Part shown: positions 1 through 10,579 of the stretch, one piece after another | How positions within the stretch are numbered: position 1 is the stretch's first letter | Layout: the number at the start of each line of letters is the position of its first letter | Assembly: GCA_021234155.1 (NCBI GenBank) | Contig: JAJEKV010000047.1 | Coordinates: 8,782,033-8,846,032, forward strand | Reading direction: 5' to 3' | DNA length: 64,000 bases | Origin: Isoetes taiwanensis | Taxonomy: Eukaryota; Streptophyta; Lycopodiopsida; Isoetales; Isoetaceae | The notes under the pieces: model-generated | Databases searched by the model: none | Seen by the model: the letters and a program-made list of their open reading frames with translations, nothing else | Told to the model about the DNA's origin: nothing | Position numbers and translations under genes: made by a program

Positions 1-2
1 AA

Positions 3-131
3 AGGATTGAGGACATACCTGCTCCTTCCTGGACTGCATTTTCGAGAATTGTAAGATTGACTAATTGTGAAGTTGAGTTGGAAACGATGATGGGGCAAAT
101 TGGTACCGCAGAGGAAATGGCAATGGCATAA
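3..131 (+). CDS. C-terminal exon of an unrecognised protein (partial, runs off left edge)
   Basis: From base 3 one frame stays open for 42 codons and ends at TAA 129-131. The translation contains the stretch PSWTAFSRIVRLTNCEVELE and ends AEEMAMA. Its residue composition looks like real protein, unlike the low-complexity frames nearby. The upstream part lies outside the window, so the domain cannot be named. The roughly 170 bases after the stop look like a 3' UTR, and the LINE tail begins shortly beyond them near base 306. I do not recognise the family. Confidence 0.4.
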   Translation, partial: RIEDIPAPSWTAFSRIVRLTNCEVELETMMGQIGTAEEMAMA

Positions 132-305
132 GATAAAAGTAAAGCTGCAGCGCAACTCTTTGTGGCCATAATCGTATGAATTGTCTTTACAGAAGCTTCT
201 TATCCCAGGTGTCGAAAGAAAATTCTGCATGGTCCTGTTTTTGCCATCCCGAAGACCTCCATGAGTGGGAAATATCCTCCAAGCAAATTTCCTCCAAGTG
301 TAAAT

Positions 306-490
306 TTTTTATGAGAGGAAGGAAGGAAGGAAGGAAGGTATTTTTATCGTCCACAGAGACCAATCGGTCTATGGGACCCAATACAAAAGCGCAGCAAGCG
401 GATTACTACCCGGATTAAAAAACCCCCGCCCCGAAGGGTTTTCGAGGGAAAAATCGTGGCAGCAATCACCCTGCTGACAAACTGTTAAAA
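306..490 (-). repeat. LINE-A 3' UTR with hairpin and CCTT-type microsatellite tail
   Basis: On the minus strand this holds a stem-loop (CGAAAACCC, then a TTCGGGGCG loop, then GGGTTTTT), the conserved segment CCGATTGGTCTCTGTGGACG, ATAAAAATA, and then tandem CCTT units. The same block occurs at about 32,450-32,600 followed by CTTT units. Its last part recurs on the plus strand at about 61,056-61,110 followed by TCTAT units. LINE reverse transcriptases commonly recognise a 3' stem-loop. The repeat tails differ between copies. Confidence 0.75.
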
Positions 491-1977
491 ACACACAAAT
501 ATATAGCCCGCCTTGTGAATGGGGACAACCCTGCTTGTGGTCCATTGTCGAGGTAAACCTTCCTGCAATGCTCTGTTGAACAGGGTAGTGAGGATCGCAC
601 CACGGCACCGCCCATTTGAGTAACTCACCAAGATACCGCCGGAGGTCACCGCCTTCCCATTAGCCGGGCCGCTGTGTGCCCTCCACAACATCCTCCTCCG
701 CGTGAACCAATGGGGGCCATCCCCTGGGGGGTATGGGCGCACGCTGGCCCCTCGGTGGGTCATAGAGCCGCCGTAGTACCGCCCCACCGCCCGTGTGATG
801 TCCCCCGTAGGCTGGCTGGCCTTCAAGCACTCCAAGGCTCAAAAAGGTTCGAGGATGAGTGTCCAGCAGGGCCAACATCTCCCCCGGTGCCGGGTAAGGT
901 ACTTTGTCTCCTTTAGATGGGCGCTGCATCGCGGTGGTGGCTCCCAAGCTGGGGGTACCGATCCGTATCGTGATGGAGCCGGGCGCTGCATTCTTTACAC
1001 CGCGATCAAACCACCGGTTACGGAAAGGTTGTTGTCCCCGAAGGGCTACGGGGGTTCTCCCAAAACACCCGGGCCGATCTCGTAATAGCTCAGCCAACCG
1101 GGTCTGCCTTTGCTCTAGTGTGGGGGTCCGCAGAATTGCTTGGCGGGGCCTCCATGAGCATCTCGGCGTAGTCCTCTCGCTCATAATCCGGGCCGAACCG
1201 AGGGATGGCGAGGGGCTGGCATAGTGGGGTTCCGGCGGCTTGACAAGCCATGTCCAAATAAAGTGGGAGGTGATGCGAGTCGACCTCCTCATCCCGACCG
1301 GTGCCACCCGAAACGGCCCGATGAGATGCATATCTTTTAACTATGAGCACATAGTCCACCACACTAGACCCTCCCGGATTGTCACATGGCAGTGCACTTG
1401 TGAGAAGCGGCCACCTTTGGACAGGCCATTGCAAATTATCAAGTCAAAAATACCGCGATAGCAGGAGCAATCGTCGCAAAAGCGAAAGTGACCGGTTGTC
1501 ATCCGATCCTCGCGGGCCGGGTTGCCTCTACGGGCGAAGCCGCAGGACATCGTCGTGAGGGGTCAAGTCTCATGGGCTGCTTCTACTCTCGGTCCGGTGC
1601 ATTGAAATCCCCAAGAAGGACGACCCTACCCAACCTTAGGCCGTTGTATGTCATCATATAGATCGACATAAGGGTTCATCCTATCCGCACGGAGTGGTCG
1701 CGATAGAAGGTGCTCTCTCGCGAGGAAAAATAACAGCGCCGAAAAAGAGGGGTGCCATCGGCACTATGCACACGAACCCACAAGTACCGGGTTGTGTCAT
1801 GTCTTCTCTCGAGGGTAACCGAATGTGCCAAGGTTGTCCAAGAGTAGCGAGCCACCCCACCATGACCCCTCCGTCCCTCAGCCGCATGTATTGAAGACCG
1901 AGAAATGTTGGTAACCCGCCAGATCGTAGCCTGTGTCCCGCATGCTCCCATGTCTCCATGAGAAAGATGAGATCCAT
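485..1977 (-). pseudogene. LINE-A ORF2 fragment: APE-like endonuclease and start of reverse transcriptase
   Basis: Decayed fragments lie in order on the minus strand. DLIFLMETWEHAG (near 1970) resembles the N-terminal Glu motif of APE-type LINE endonucleases. A segment of the form WVRVHSADGTPLF followed by FPRESTFYRDH lies near 1700-1800. SSVVDYVL and HHLPLYL (1290-1430) resemble the end of that domain. RNRWFD near 1010 matches the linker, and ANGKAVTSGGI then FNRALQEGLPRQWTTSRVVP (490-680) match the start of plant LINE reverse transcriptases. The frame changes several times. The catalytic FxDD region is absent because the sequence jumps into the 3' UTR after VVPIHKAG. This is a nonfunctional remnant. 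Confidence 0.7.
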
Positions 1978-2633
1978 ATCACCGCCACTTGAGTTGAGAT
2001 TGTCCCCTTCGCCAAGGGAAGCCCTAATTCCATGAGGCCACCCGAGGCATAATTCCTATTTGCCAGAAGAAGGGTGGGCGCAATGAGTCAGGGGAGGACG
2101 GGAAGCAAGAGGTCGAAAGTGAGAAGTAGATGGAGCGGAGGCAAGATGTGGCTGAGGGAGGGCGGATCGTGAGGGAGCAGGAGTAGGAGCAGGAGAAGGG
2201 GGGACTGTGGGTAGGAGAAGCGGTTGGGCCACGCTCATTGGGGCTGGGCCCCGCAGCAGAAGCAGTCTGGCGTAAAAATGTGCATCCCCGCCTCGAACAA
2301 TCCTCGTGGCACCCCTTTGGTGGCTGGATGCCTCCGACCGGAGAGCTCCCTCCCCCTCAAGGCCCCTCCCCGCTGGTAATGGGTGTGAGGTCCCGGCCCA
2401 CGCATGTGGACGCCCCTTCAAAGATCTTGCCCCGGGCGCTAATATGGCATCACGCACTCGCCAGATCCGCGAACCGCTAATATGACAAATGCGTTGCATT
2501 TATCCGAAGGCCGAGCCCCATGGCGGCTGCTCGGGAAATGTGAATCGCCAGTGGAATGTCATCCGATCGGAGAATGTGTGTTCGGATGTTGTGGGCGCAG
2601 GACTCCCCCTCCTCTTCCGGGCATGCCCCTGGA

Positions 2634-3544
2634 CTACCGTGATTGTGGCCTCTCCGTCAGCCTTTTGAGTTCTCGCCCGCTCCGGTGGGTCAAAGGTGGG
2701 CGAGGGCCGGGTCCCAGTGGCCGGGTGGTGGTGGTGGTGGCCGGGATGGCGTGGGTGGCTTGAGTGCGGGCAGCAAAGGCGGGTCCTGGCTGTGGGGCGT
2801 GCAGGCCGTGCATACCGGGGTTGCGGGTAGCTGGCCCGAGCCGCGGTCCCCCCAGAAAGCTCGGGAGCTCTGGGGCCTCTGCTGTGGCCTGCCGCCGCTT
2901 GGCCATCTCCTCACCAAGACCGCAGACCGCGGACTATGAATCTCGGTAGGGGAGACCCCGCCCGCTCTATGGATGGCTGCCCGCAACCCCTGGAGCTCCA
3001 GGCTCTGAGTAGCGAGGGCGTGCTCGAGCCCCAGCACACGGGCGTCCAGAGCCGGGCTTGCTGCTCCGATCGTACTCTGAAGAACCCGAAGCTGTGTCTG
3101 GCTGTCTGCAAGAGCGGCCTGCGCTCCCCGTGCCATGGTGGTGGCTTCCTCAACCTCTGACTGAAGCCGAGACACGGTGACCATCGTCTCGTGCATTGCC
3201 CGCTCCCTCTCCTGTGTCATGGTGTCCAGAGTGATGAACAACGAGTCCAGGGCGGGCCCGCATGTCGGGGCGAGCTCCCGCACGGCCTGTTGCCGCTCGG
3301 TGTGCCGTGCCAAGGCCATCTTCTACGTCTTTGTGTGCGGGGTCTCCATGCGGTGGTGCGGTTCTTCTCGACCCCGGTTGCCTCGAAAGCACATGGGGTG
3401 CCGAGGGACTCCATCTCCACCGCCATGGCGGCCGGTGAGCTGCTTTGTTAGCCTCAACGCGGAGACTTTGTTAGCCTCCACGCCCGGCTTTTGACGTGGC
3501 TCCAATTCTCTGCCGAGGCAGGAGTTCCTGTGTGGTCTGAGCAA
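2634..3544 (-). pseudogene. LINE-A ORF1-like protein, coiled coil plus proline-rich tail
   Basis: The longest frame here (3319-2690, 209 codons) starts MALARHTERQQAVRELAP. It continues with heptad-like, Glu/Gln/Leu/Ala-rich segments (SRLQSEVEEATTMARGAQAA, then LEHALATQSLELQGLRAAI), which suggest a coiled coil of about 100 residues. A Pro/Ser-rich end follows. LINE ORF1 proteins often combine a coiled coil with nucleic-acid-binding regions. No CCHC knuckle is visible, so the assignment rests on the coiled coil and on its position upstream of the endonuclease. Other frames extend to 3544, suggesting frameshifts. Confidence 0.5.
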
Positions 3545-3867
3545 TCAATCCCTGCCGGCCGGGCCTTAGCCTTAGCCCGAGCCTCCTTCTTCATGGAAGA
3601 TGACTCTCCCCATCCATGATGGCTGATGGGGCCCGTTTCCGTGGCGGCCTCTCGCCTTTGGTTTTCCCAGCTGGCCCATCTTACGTGGCCATGACTAGGG
3701 GTGTGGCACGTCAAGCAAGGTTTAGACTATGGCAGGGGCTTGTCAGGTCCGGCAGGGCTAGGCAGGCTATGGCAGGGATGTGGCCAGGCTAGACAAGGCC
3801 AAGAGGCAGTTGGTTGGGCATGGCAATGTCAGGCAAATGTTGGAGCCTAGCTCAACATTATTCATCT

Positions 3868-4062
3868 TACCGACTTCCAAAGGCTATGGGGTCTCGGCTG
3901 TAAAAGCGTGCTCGAATCTAATTTGGGGACCCAAAATGTGGTCGAGCACCTTTGGGGTTTGTTACGTGTCCGACTTCCAAAGGCTATGGGGTCTCTGGCT
4001 GTAAAAAGCGTGCTCAGAATCCAATTTGGGGACCCAAAATCGCAGTCATAGCACCTTTTGGG
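3868..4062. repeat. Two-copy tandem duplication of about 101 bp
   Basis: The block beginning CGACTTCCAAAGGCTATGGG at about 3868 recurs at about 3969 with few changes, including the following segment AATTTGGGGACCCAAAAT. It lies just upstream (in LINE sense) of LINE-A copy 1 and could belong to that element's 5' UTR. Only two copies are present. Confidence 0.7.
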
Positions 4063-4079
4063 GGTTTGAGGGTTTTGGG

Positions 4080-4215
4080 GCTAGAGAGAGATTGTAAACC
4101 CTAGAGAGAGAAAGCCAGAAAGGGGCAAATCAAGGGGGCTCTATGCAAGGGCAGTGTGGGCGCTAGAGAGAGAGTGAGGGTGCTAGAGAGAGAGTGAGGA
4201 GGGCGCTGGAGAGGG
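4080..4215. repeat. GAGAGA-rich degenerate repeat
   Basis: There are five or so spaced copies of CTAGAGAGAGA, some preceded by GGGCG or GGGTG. No coding potential is evident. It may belong to a LINE 5' leader or be an independent simple repeat. Confidence 0.5.
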
Positions 4216-4229
4216 ATAACCCCGTGACC

Positions 4230-4335
4230 AAGGGTATTATGTAAAACAAAAAATTTGAGGGCCATTTTGTGTATGGCCCAAGACATTTTGGCCATACACA
4301 AAATGCCCCAAAAAAAATTTTGCATAATACCCGAG
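4230..4335. mobile_element. Foldback (long inverted repeat) element, about 105 bp
   Basis: The two arms are nearly perfect reverse complements over about 45 bases. The left arm begins GGGTATTATG and contains GGGCCATTTTGTGTATGGCC. The right arm contains GGCCATACACAAAATGCCCC and ends CATAATACCC. A loop of about 12 bases separates them. A transcript would fold into one long hairpin. No coding sequence is present. This fits a foldback MITE. I could not define a target duplication. Confidence 0.7.
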
Positions 4336-4346
4336 GGATGGGGGGC

Positions 4347-4600
4347 ATTATCCGCCTTAACAACGTGATCCGAGCGTTTATCTCAGATCCGATGAAGGAT
4401 GGGGCTCACCGCAACATGCATGCGTCTCTTGTTTCCGGCTAGCTTGACTTGGCGATGGCATAACATCCCAGGTTCTTATGCATTCAGATGCATAACGTTT
4501 GGGCCACAGTGTATTATAGCTGATAACAGACTTTGATCCAGCGGCTGAGATCTGATCTCAGCCTATAAACGCGAGGATCACGTTGTTAAGGTAAATGCTG
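4347..4600. mobile_element. Short element with terminal inverted repeats (MITE-like)
   Basis: The left end reads CCTTAACAACGTGATCCGAG then CGTTTAT near 4353-4380. Near 4565-4593 the reverse complement holds CCTTAACAACGTGATCC followed by TCGCGTTTAT. The arms are about 30 bases each with about 190 non-coding bases between them, including an internal palindrome GAGATCTGATCTC. This fits a nonautonomous DNA transposon. The superfamily is unresolved because no clear target duplication can be set. Confidence 0.55.
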
Positions 4601-4738
4601 ATACTGAAGCTTAAAAATGCGTTGCACCTATTTTCTTGTTTTAGTTTGTTATTTCTGTTCCAAACTCTTTTCTTGCAAAAGAACTCGAGTTTCTACTCTG
4701 AATCCTGCAACTTGAAGGCGAATTTGAGGAATTAATAC

Positions 4739-5056
4739 TTGCAGATCGTGTGCTCTATGGAAGGGAAATTCTTTGCAATTCTGAAACAGGAAGGTCGGTT
4801 AACTTGCGGATTTCTCAGTGGACAGTTTTTTGAGCTCTGGAAAGATCTTATTGTTAATAGATTCTTCCCGGACCATTTGTATACAGAGGAATGCACCTTT
4901 GTCCCAAATTGTGAAGAGTTCGAGGTTGAATTGATTGATTCTTGGCTGACTGATTTCACTGGAAACACAAATTCATCTGCAGTAGGCATCTTTCAGGTGT
5001 TTTGTGACTGGAATGATAAGCTAATCACAATAAAGATCTATTCAGAGGAAGCATAG
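4739..5056 (+). CDS. Unrecognised 105-codon ORF or exon
   Basis: An uninterrupted frame runs to TAG, with an in-frame MEGKFFAIL near its start. The residue composition is ordinary: hydrophobic and aromatic positions mixed with acidic ones, for example LWKDLIVNRFFPDHLYTEE and ending KLITIKIYSEEA. A possible splice acceptor (TACTTGCAG) lies right at the start, so this may be an exon rather than a whole gene. I recognise no family motif. There is no signal peptide or membrane segment. It is supported only by length and composition. Confidence 0.35.
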   Translation: MQIVCSMEGKFFAILKQEGRLTCGFLSGQFFELWKDLIVNRFFPDHLYTEECTFVPNCEEFEVELIDSWLTDFTGNTNSSAVGIFQVFCDWNDKLITIKIYSEEA

Positions 5057-5060
5057 GTAT

Positions 5061-5985
5061 TTCGGTTTCTTAAATGAAGAAAGGACGCAAAAGGTGTGTT
5101 GGTTCTAAGTAGCCTGGGGTAGAAAGGGAGCAGGGTTCCTTGCTTGGCGCTGCAGGAAGGTATGTAAATCACTGGGCACGGGGGCAAATGGCCCCCATAT
5201 ATTTATATAAGGATGTTAATCTGATTTATACGAGTAAACGACCAAGAAGGGAGCCTAATGGCCCATTCTAACAGGAATGTATACTCTCCGGAACTCATTG
5301 AAGCAAATTTTATTTGTATGGCTACTGAAATAAGTCTATGTAAAATAAGAGGATACTATCAAAACCAACTCGAATATGGTAATGAATTCAGATAGGTGTT
5401 ATGTAAACATACATAGTTTTAGATGCACATAATTTATACTTGATAACTTGTGGACCTATGAGAACATTCTGTAAACTAAGCCGAATACGACAAATACATA
5501 AAAATGCCATATGGACTTTAAAAGGCTGATTGGAGGACAAGGACCATAGCCAACAAGGTCATTTGGGATAGCCTCCCGAGACGGGCCTATAATTTGTGAC
5601 ACTAGATGTGGAACAAAAGGGGCTCAGAAAGAAAAACTTAAAGCTAAGGATAGTGACGTACAGTTGCATGTCCACGAAGCCAACCAAGAGTGGTGCACAG
5701 TACACAAAAGAACCAAGCTAAGTCCGCAAGATAGCTACATTAATCCCAACTTATATGCTAGTAGCACTTTGTTAGGGCTATACAAGTCTAATGGCAACTG
5801 GTCTTAGGGAAAAAAATACATTATATCCTATCATAATCAAACTCCTTGTGTTGCCTTGAGTTTAATTACCTCATCACAACAAGAATAAATGCAACCTCTA
5901 ATATAGCATTCTTAAATGTTCTAGAACAATGGAGTCTTTTGGAGTGTCCTAGGAAGTTTTCAAAAATGTGCCACTAATGGATGTT
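5061..5985. other. AT-rich stretch without a recognisable feature
   Basis: No ORF of convincing composition, repeat or element end was found here. Confidence 0.5.
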
Positions 5986-5989
5986 GAGT

Positions 5990-6440
5990 AACATGGATAA
6001 GCTCCTCCTAGGAGAATAATAGTAGGTATGAGTAAGCTCCTCATAGGTGATACTTTGGAATTGGTAGTAGGTGTAAGTAGGCTCCTCATGAGTGATACTT
6101 CAGAATTGATAGCAGGTGTGAGCAAGCTCCTCGAATTGGTAGTAGGCATGAGTAAGCTCCTCATGGGTTGATCAATGGATGTTAAAATGGGTGAGTTCCT
6201 TGACCGTATAGAGGTTGACTATCATGTGTAAACTCCTCAACCTTGGCAACAATAAAGAATAGATGTGAATAAGCTCCCTATAGATACTTTGGAATTGGTA
6301 GTAGGTATTTAACCAATAGATGTTGCGTGGGTGATATTTTAGAATTGGTAGCTCATGGGCTGACCAATAGATGTTGAGTACATGGGTAAGTTCCTTGAAC
6401 ATATAAAGGTTGACTAGCATGTGTAAACTGCTCAAATTTG
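5990..6440. repeat. Degenerate tandem repeat, unit about 43 bp
   Basis: Units of the form GAGTAAGCTCCTCATAGGTG followed by ATACTTTGGAATTGGTAGTAGGT repeat with drift, some expanded by short inserts. The same unit recurs at about 35,820-36,420 and 37,060-37,440. It is non-coding. It appears to be a dispersed or once-continuous satellite-like array. Confidence 0.7.
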
Positions 6441-6772
6441 GCAAGAATACATAGGGAAGAGATTTAAAACAAGGTGTTGTGCACAGAGGGTTGCCCTCCA
6501 TGGTCGGAGGGTGAAGTGGCTTAAATCATACTTCAAAGTCATGTTTTCACAATCAATCAAAATTGGTACTTCAAAACAATAGAATACTTGATACCATGAC
6601 TTTATGGCCTGAAGAAATCTTTGGTGCTCGGCATGGAACAAGTATTGCAGAAGCATAAGGAAAAGTTTAATAGAGCAGAGAAATATAAAAGAAGCGTTGC
6701 ACATGGACCTATTGTGCTACAAGTTCTAAGGCCGATAAGCCTGATTCGGAGGCCCTAGAACATAGATCTAGT

Positions 6773-7087
6773 TGATTCCCAGGATCCTAAAGCGTCTGTC
6801 GGAGTCTTTGTCGTCATCACAGACAGGGGTTCTAATAATTCTTTCAAAGCATGGCTCTCCAAAATTGCTCTTCTCCTGCAAATCAAGGCCGCCCTGTTGG
6901 CGAAAGTTGCAGTGTAGAAAGCCGTCAAATTTTTGCTTACACTTAGGCGCTTCTCTGCACACGGCAAGCCTGTCCGCTCGTTCCTCTGAAAGCTTCACCA
7001 GCTCTGCTTCAATTCTTGCAGGGATTGTAAACTCGCCAAGGTCAGGAGATCCCGATTTGCATTGTTTCGCCAGAGATGAGGCCCTCT
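6773..7087 (-). CDS. Unrecognised exon, Cys-containing C-terminal protein segment
   Basis: On the minus strand a frame is open from about 7087, just after a possible acceptor TTTTAG, to TAG near 6771. It covers about 105 codons. The translation includes LAKQCKSGSPDLGEF, then ERADRLAVCREAPKCKQKFD, then GFLHCNFRQQGGLDLQEK, and ends FRILGIN. Charge and hydrophobic patterning look protein-like and the C residues are spaced irregularly. I cannot place it in a family. It may be the last exon of a gene whose other exons are lost or unrecognised. Confidence 0.35.
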
Positions 7088-7261
7088 AAAATTACAGCCA
7101 GTTGGAGTAAATACGATGGGTAGAAGCATACTTGAGTTTTAGTTCGTCTTCCCCCTTTTGCCTCTCAACGGTGGAACTATAGGACACAGTCAGAATGACA
7201 CAACCTTGCTAGTTACCCAATTGAAACATCCGCGATCCAGAATACAAGTGACTGCCATTTT

Positions 7262-7385
7262 ACAGGGAACAATAGATTTGGAGCAACTACCAGCATATCC
7301 TAGGTATATTCCAGCATATACCTAGGATATGCCAGAAAGACATATAAGCAAGGGTTTGCCCTCATAGGGGTAACCCAAAAAGAGA
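7262..7385. repeat. Dispersed double-hairpin sequence, copy 1
   Basis: There are two consecutive palindromes: GCATATCCTAGGTATAT with its inverted partner ATATACCTAGGATATGC, then GGGTTTGCCCTCATAGGGGT with AACCC followed by an A run. The same arrangement with diverged bases recurs at about 11,340-11,478, preceded there too by TTTGGAGC. This shows a repeat family rather than a chance hairpin. Confidence 0.65.
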
Positions 7386-7389
7386 GGTA

Positions 7390-8480
7390 ACTCTTTCTGA
7401 ATGCAAAATAAATGCAAATAATTGCCATGGTTTTTTTACCGCACATGAGCAACTTCAGTCCTCTACTTGGCATGAGTTATTTGCTCTGCTTCAGTTGTTG
7501 CATTATTTGCTAGCCTTCTCTTTAAGACAGTTGTGGTTGCGCGTGGCGATAACCAAAATGTCGCGTTCTTGTTACAGAAGGGTGGTTCCCCGTCCCCAAT
7601 TCTCCATATGCTTTTGGTCGAGCTATTCATTTTTTGTTATCATCAGAAACTTCGGCTCGACCCATTGAGTGGGCCGATTATTTATCTAAGATTTGCAAGT
7701 TTGACGAGCTCTCTCTTTCCTCTGAGGCATTGAATCTCGATGGGGCCCTCACCATGTCGACCGCTTTGCTAGCCCGTCTAATGCTTTACTCCTGTGTTCA
7801 ACACCGGTAGGAATCATTGTAAAATTAAGAAAAGGGCCGACTGTTCAACTGGGTAAGGATTTATGTAAAGAATTTATGCCACATGGCACAATACTCTTGA
7901 ACGGAAGGCAAAATGCAACTGAAGTTGCTTATACTTGATAGGAATCTCAGATGGGGGGACACTTTAAAAAATGACATGATTTGACTGTTCTTCTCCACAT
8001 TGGGAGGAAGAAGGCACAAAATAACTTTACTCTCAATGTGGTGATACGTTCACAAGCCAACCCTTTCCAGAAAAGATAGAAAGAGTGCTACGTCAATGCT
8101 GGAGGACATTGTCAAACGTATATACTTAAGGTTACGGTGCACCATAATGTTGGTAATTTTTGGCTATTACCATTTTACGTTTAACAATGGCCTATAACAT
8201 GCACAGTTGATGTCGTTCACAAAAATAGGCGTCACATTATAACGCACGTCTTTTCCCTCCATCCAACAACTAAAAACTGAAAATTCCGTAGCAGAATCGA
8301 GTAAGCCCGTCATGAGCTTCGGATCTGGCTCTCAAAGAATGGGATAACCCCCACACACATTTTTATGGACATGCATTTCTCAATCTAGAAATCGTATATT
8401 ATGCATAATGTCATTTTTCTGCCTTTGAAACAAGCCCTCAATTTGAATGGATGAATTCCTCTGCTAAAATCTTCAAACCC
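7390..8480. other. No supported feature
   Basis: Short ORFs exist but none has convincing composition or homology by eye. The interval lies just beyond the 3' end of the HIBCH-like pseudogene. Confidence 0.4.
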
Positions 8481-8484
8481 CTTG

Positions 8485-10575
8485 TTAAATATGCCAACTC
8501 GAAATATGTATTATATATGCAAAGTTATATTTTGGAAGAGTCCAATCTTCCCATCCCTCCTCTTGCAATTGAGTCAAGTATTTATCAACCATTGCATTTG
8601 TCACCTTCGGCAATGTTGAAGGATTTCACTACACAAAAATCCAGAGCAGGTTCTTTGTCAGAAAATCTCTGCCATTTAAGTGCATGAAATTTTGCAAGAA
8701 ACATTACCCGAAAAATTGTCTACTATTATATAGTTTATGGGGCCATTAACATTATTTTCTGTCATGTTGCAATGCAAAAGCTCGATATCCCTAGATTAAT
8801 TCAAGTTAGTTGAGGATGCCAATCTACTTTTATGTATACAAAATGGAAGGTGAACTTACGTCGTATAAATCCCCAGAGACATCTCCTAATATTGCATGAG
8901 AAGTTATGCAGTATTCACGTGCCAAAGAATCACTGAGAAGAGATTGTCTGCCCATGTGAACCTGAAACGGAACCATGATTTTGTTTTAAGGGAACCATAG
9001 CTATAGATGATTATGCAAACCATCTTTTAATATATAACTAATTTTATATGTTTCATACCATGATTTGACATACTTACAGAGATTAATGCAACCTTAAGGC
9101 TTATAGGTGATGTCTTAGCGATACAATTTATTGTTCTTTGAATCCATTCCTTTTGTGATGACACTTCCAATTCATGCTCCTACAATTGAGCAACATTTTT
9201 GCTCAGTAAGCTAAATGAAATGCCATATATATAATATAAATGCTACATCTATTTCCCTTTTTTTCCTTCCTTACAAGCGCTTTTAAGATATCTTCAACAG
9301 TTTCCGTTGAAAAACACTTGTCAATCAAGGGGCCTTTGGTTGGAACAATTATCAAATTTAGAAGTGATTTACATGGTTTGCAAGAAGATCTAGAGTTATG
9401 CCTGAAAATAGAAACTTTTACTATGTTGTAACACACATAGTATAGAGAACCACATCAACAGTTTAAATGCATATATTATCATTTACCTTTCTACAATGCT
9501 ATTGCTCCCTCGTTTCACATAATCAGTATATTCAATAATAGCATTACGTATAACATCAAAATATGGAGATTGTGGAAATTGGATCTCCAAAGTTCGAAGT
9601 CACTCCTCAAGAAGGGATAGTCTCTGCAAGCATCAATGCAAATTCTTAGTTGTCTAACACAACCTCCTAATAAACTTTATAAATATTGTGCACCCCAAAA
9701 CAGGAATTACAAAACAATGAAATGAACTAGAACATACATGACTAGGAACAAAGTGTGTTGCAAGCTTGTAATGAAGCATCTCAGCAGCATCCAAACATTC
9801 ACCAGTGAGGGCTAAGTACTTACTTGCCATATGATACGTAAAATAAGATACTTGTCAGTGAGGAAAATTCGAGGGGCCAGTACAAAGGCAAACTCACCAA
9901 TGAAACCAGGAAGGCCAGAAAGCAAGTGTGAAGCTCCTGCATCTGGATGGACTCCAGCAACTACAGGGATAGCAAAGAACTGCGAATCAAAATTTCCTCG
10001 TTAGTTGTTAAAGGATAATACTAGTCTTCAAGTTAGCATTATGGAGGCAATCATACAAGGACATGAGCCACAATATCAAAATCTTTGTTCCTTCAACAAG
10101 CATGAGAGAGAATGTGTCCCCACAACAAATTTAACTCCGGACAAATGGAATAAGAAGAAAAATAAGTGCAAAAAATTGAAGGCGGAACAACATTAGAAGG
10201 CATATACATTTCTAAAAGAGCCAAGTATGAGCTGTGAAGTGAGAAGCTACCCCCATTATAAATCAATCCATCCATTAAGGCAACATGCATAAACCAATCT
10301 TGTTAACTGTAATTCCAAACAGTAGGTACCTACAAGGCTTACATGGGCTTTTTATACGAACTAAGAATATAAGCGAACAAATACTGCTTCATAAAGAGGT
10401 CATATGCTCTTGAACAGGATTCTGCAAGAAGTAATAAGTATTTGTTAACTTGTATGTCCATATCACTACTAAAGAAGCTGATGTCATGGGTTTGTACCTT
10501 GTCTCTTCCAATAATCAATGCATGAGAAATCGATACCTGTGCAGAAAGCATTTCCAGGAGCCTACTCAACACAGA
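8485..10575 (-). pseudogene. 3-hydroxyisobutyryl-CoA hydrolase-like pseudogene (HIBCH/CHY1 family), multi-exon
   Basis: Exons appear in correct order on the minus strand: RLLEMLSA..ISHALIIGRDK (about 10,575-10,500); YDLFMKQYLFAYILSSYKKP (about 10,437-10,345); HVALMDGLIYNGGS (about 10,290-10,200); HPDAGASHLLSGLPGFIG (9,979-9,898); KYLALTGECLDAAEMLHYKL then ATHFVP (9,822-9,738); 9,623-9,487; GPLIDKCFSTETVEDILKAL (9,401-9,275); EWIQRTINCIAKTSPISLKV (9,179-9,078); VHMGRQSLLSDSLAREY (8,961-8,860); NAMVDKYLTQLQEEGWEDW (8,628-8,485). Most have GT donors and AG acceptors. The family is crotonase-fold and cleaves 3-hydroxyisobutyryl-CoA in valine catabolism (peroxisomal CHY1 in plants). Decay signs: an in-frame TGA replaces the expected Trp codon at the start of the last exon (8,628-8,626), another TGA lies in LLEE*LRTL, the usual Pro-Glu at the active-site helix is PV, and no GGD motif or first exon is visible. 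Confidence 0.75.
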
Positions 10576-10579
10576 AAAA

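Larger units (their letters stand above)
306..3720 (-). mobile_element. LINE-A copy 1: GC-rich non-LTR retrotransposon, internally deleted
   Basis: Read on the minus strand, this interval runs 5' to 3' through a coiled-coil/proline-rich ORF1-like region (about 3544-2634), an endonuclease-like region (about 1977-1300), and the start of a reverse transcriptase (to about 490). It then jumps directly into a 3' UTR (about 490-345) that ends in a short CCTT-type tandem tail. The same 3' UTR recurs at 32.45-32.6 kb and its last part at 61.06 kb, so it is a family feature. Most of the reverse transcriptase and the C-terminal zinc finger are missing. Overlapping frames and stops show that the copy is dead. 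The exact 5' end is unclear. The GC content is far above that of the surrounding DNA. Confidence 0.75.

Noticed and set aside
674-1224. Several GC-rich plus-strand ORFs
   Set aside because: Shadows of LINE-A ORF2 fragments on the minus strand.
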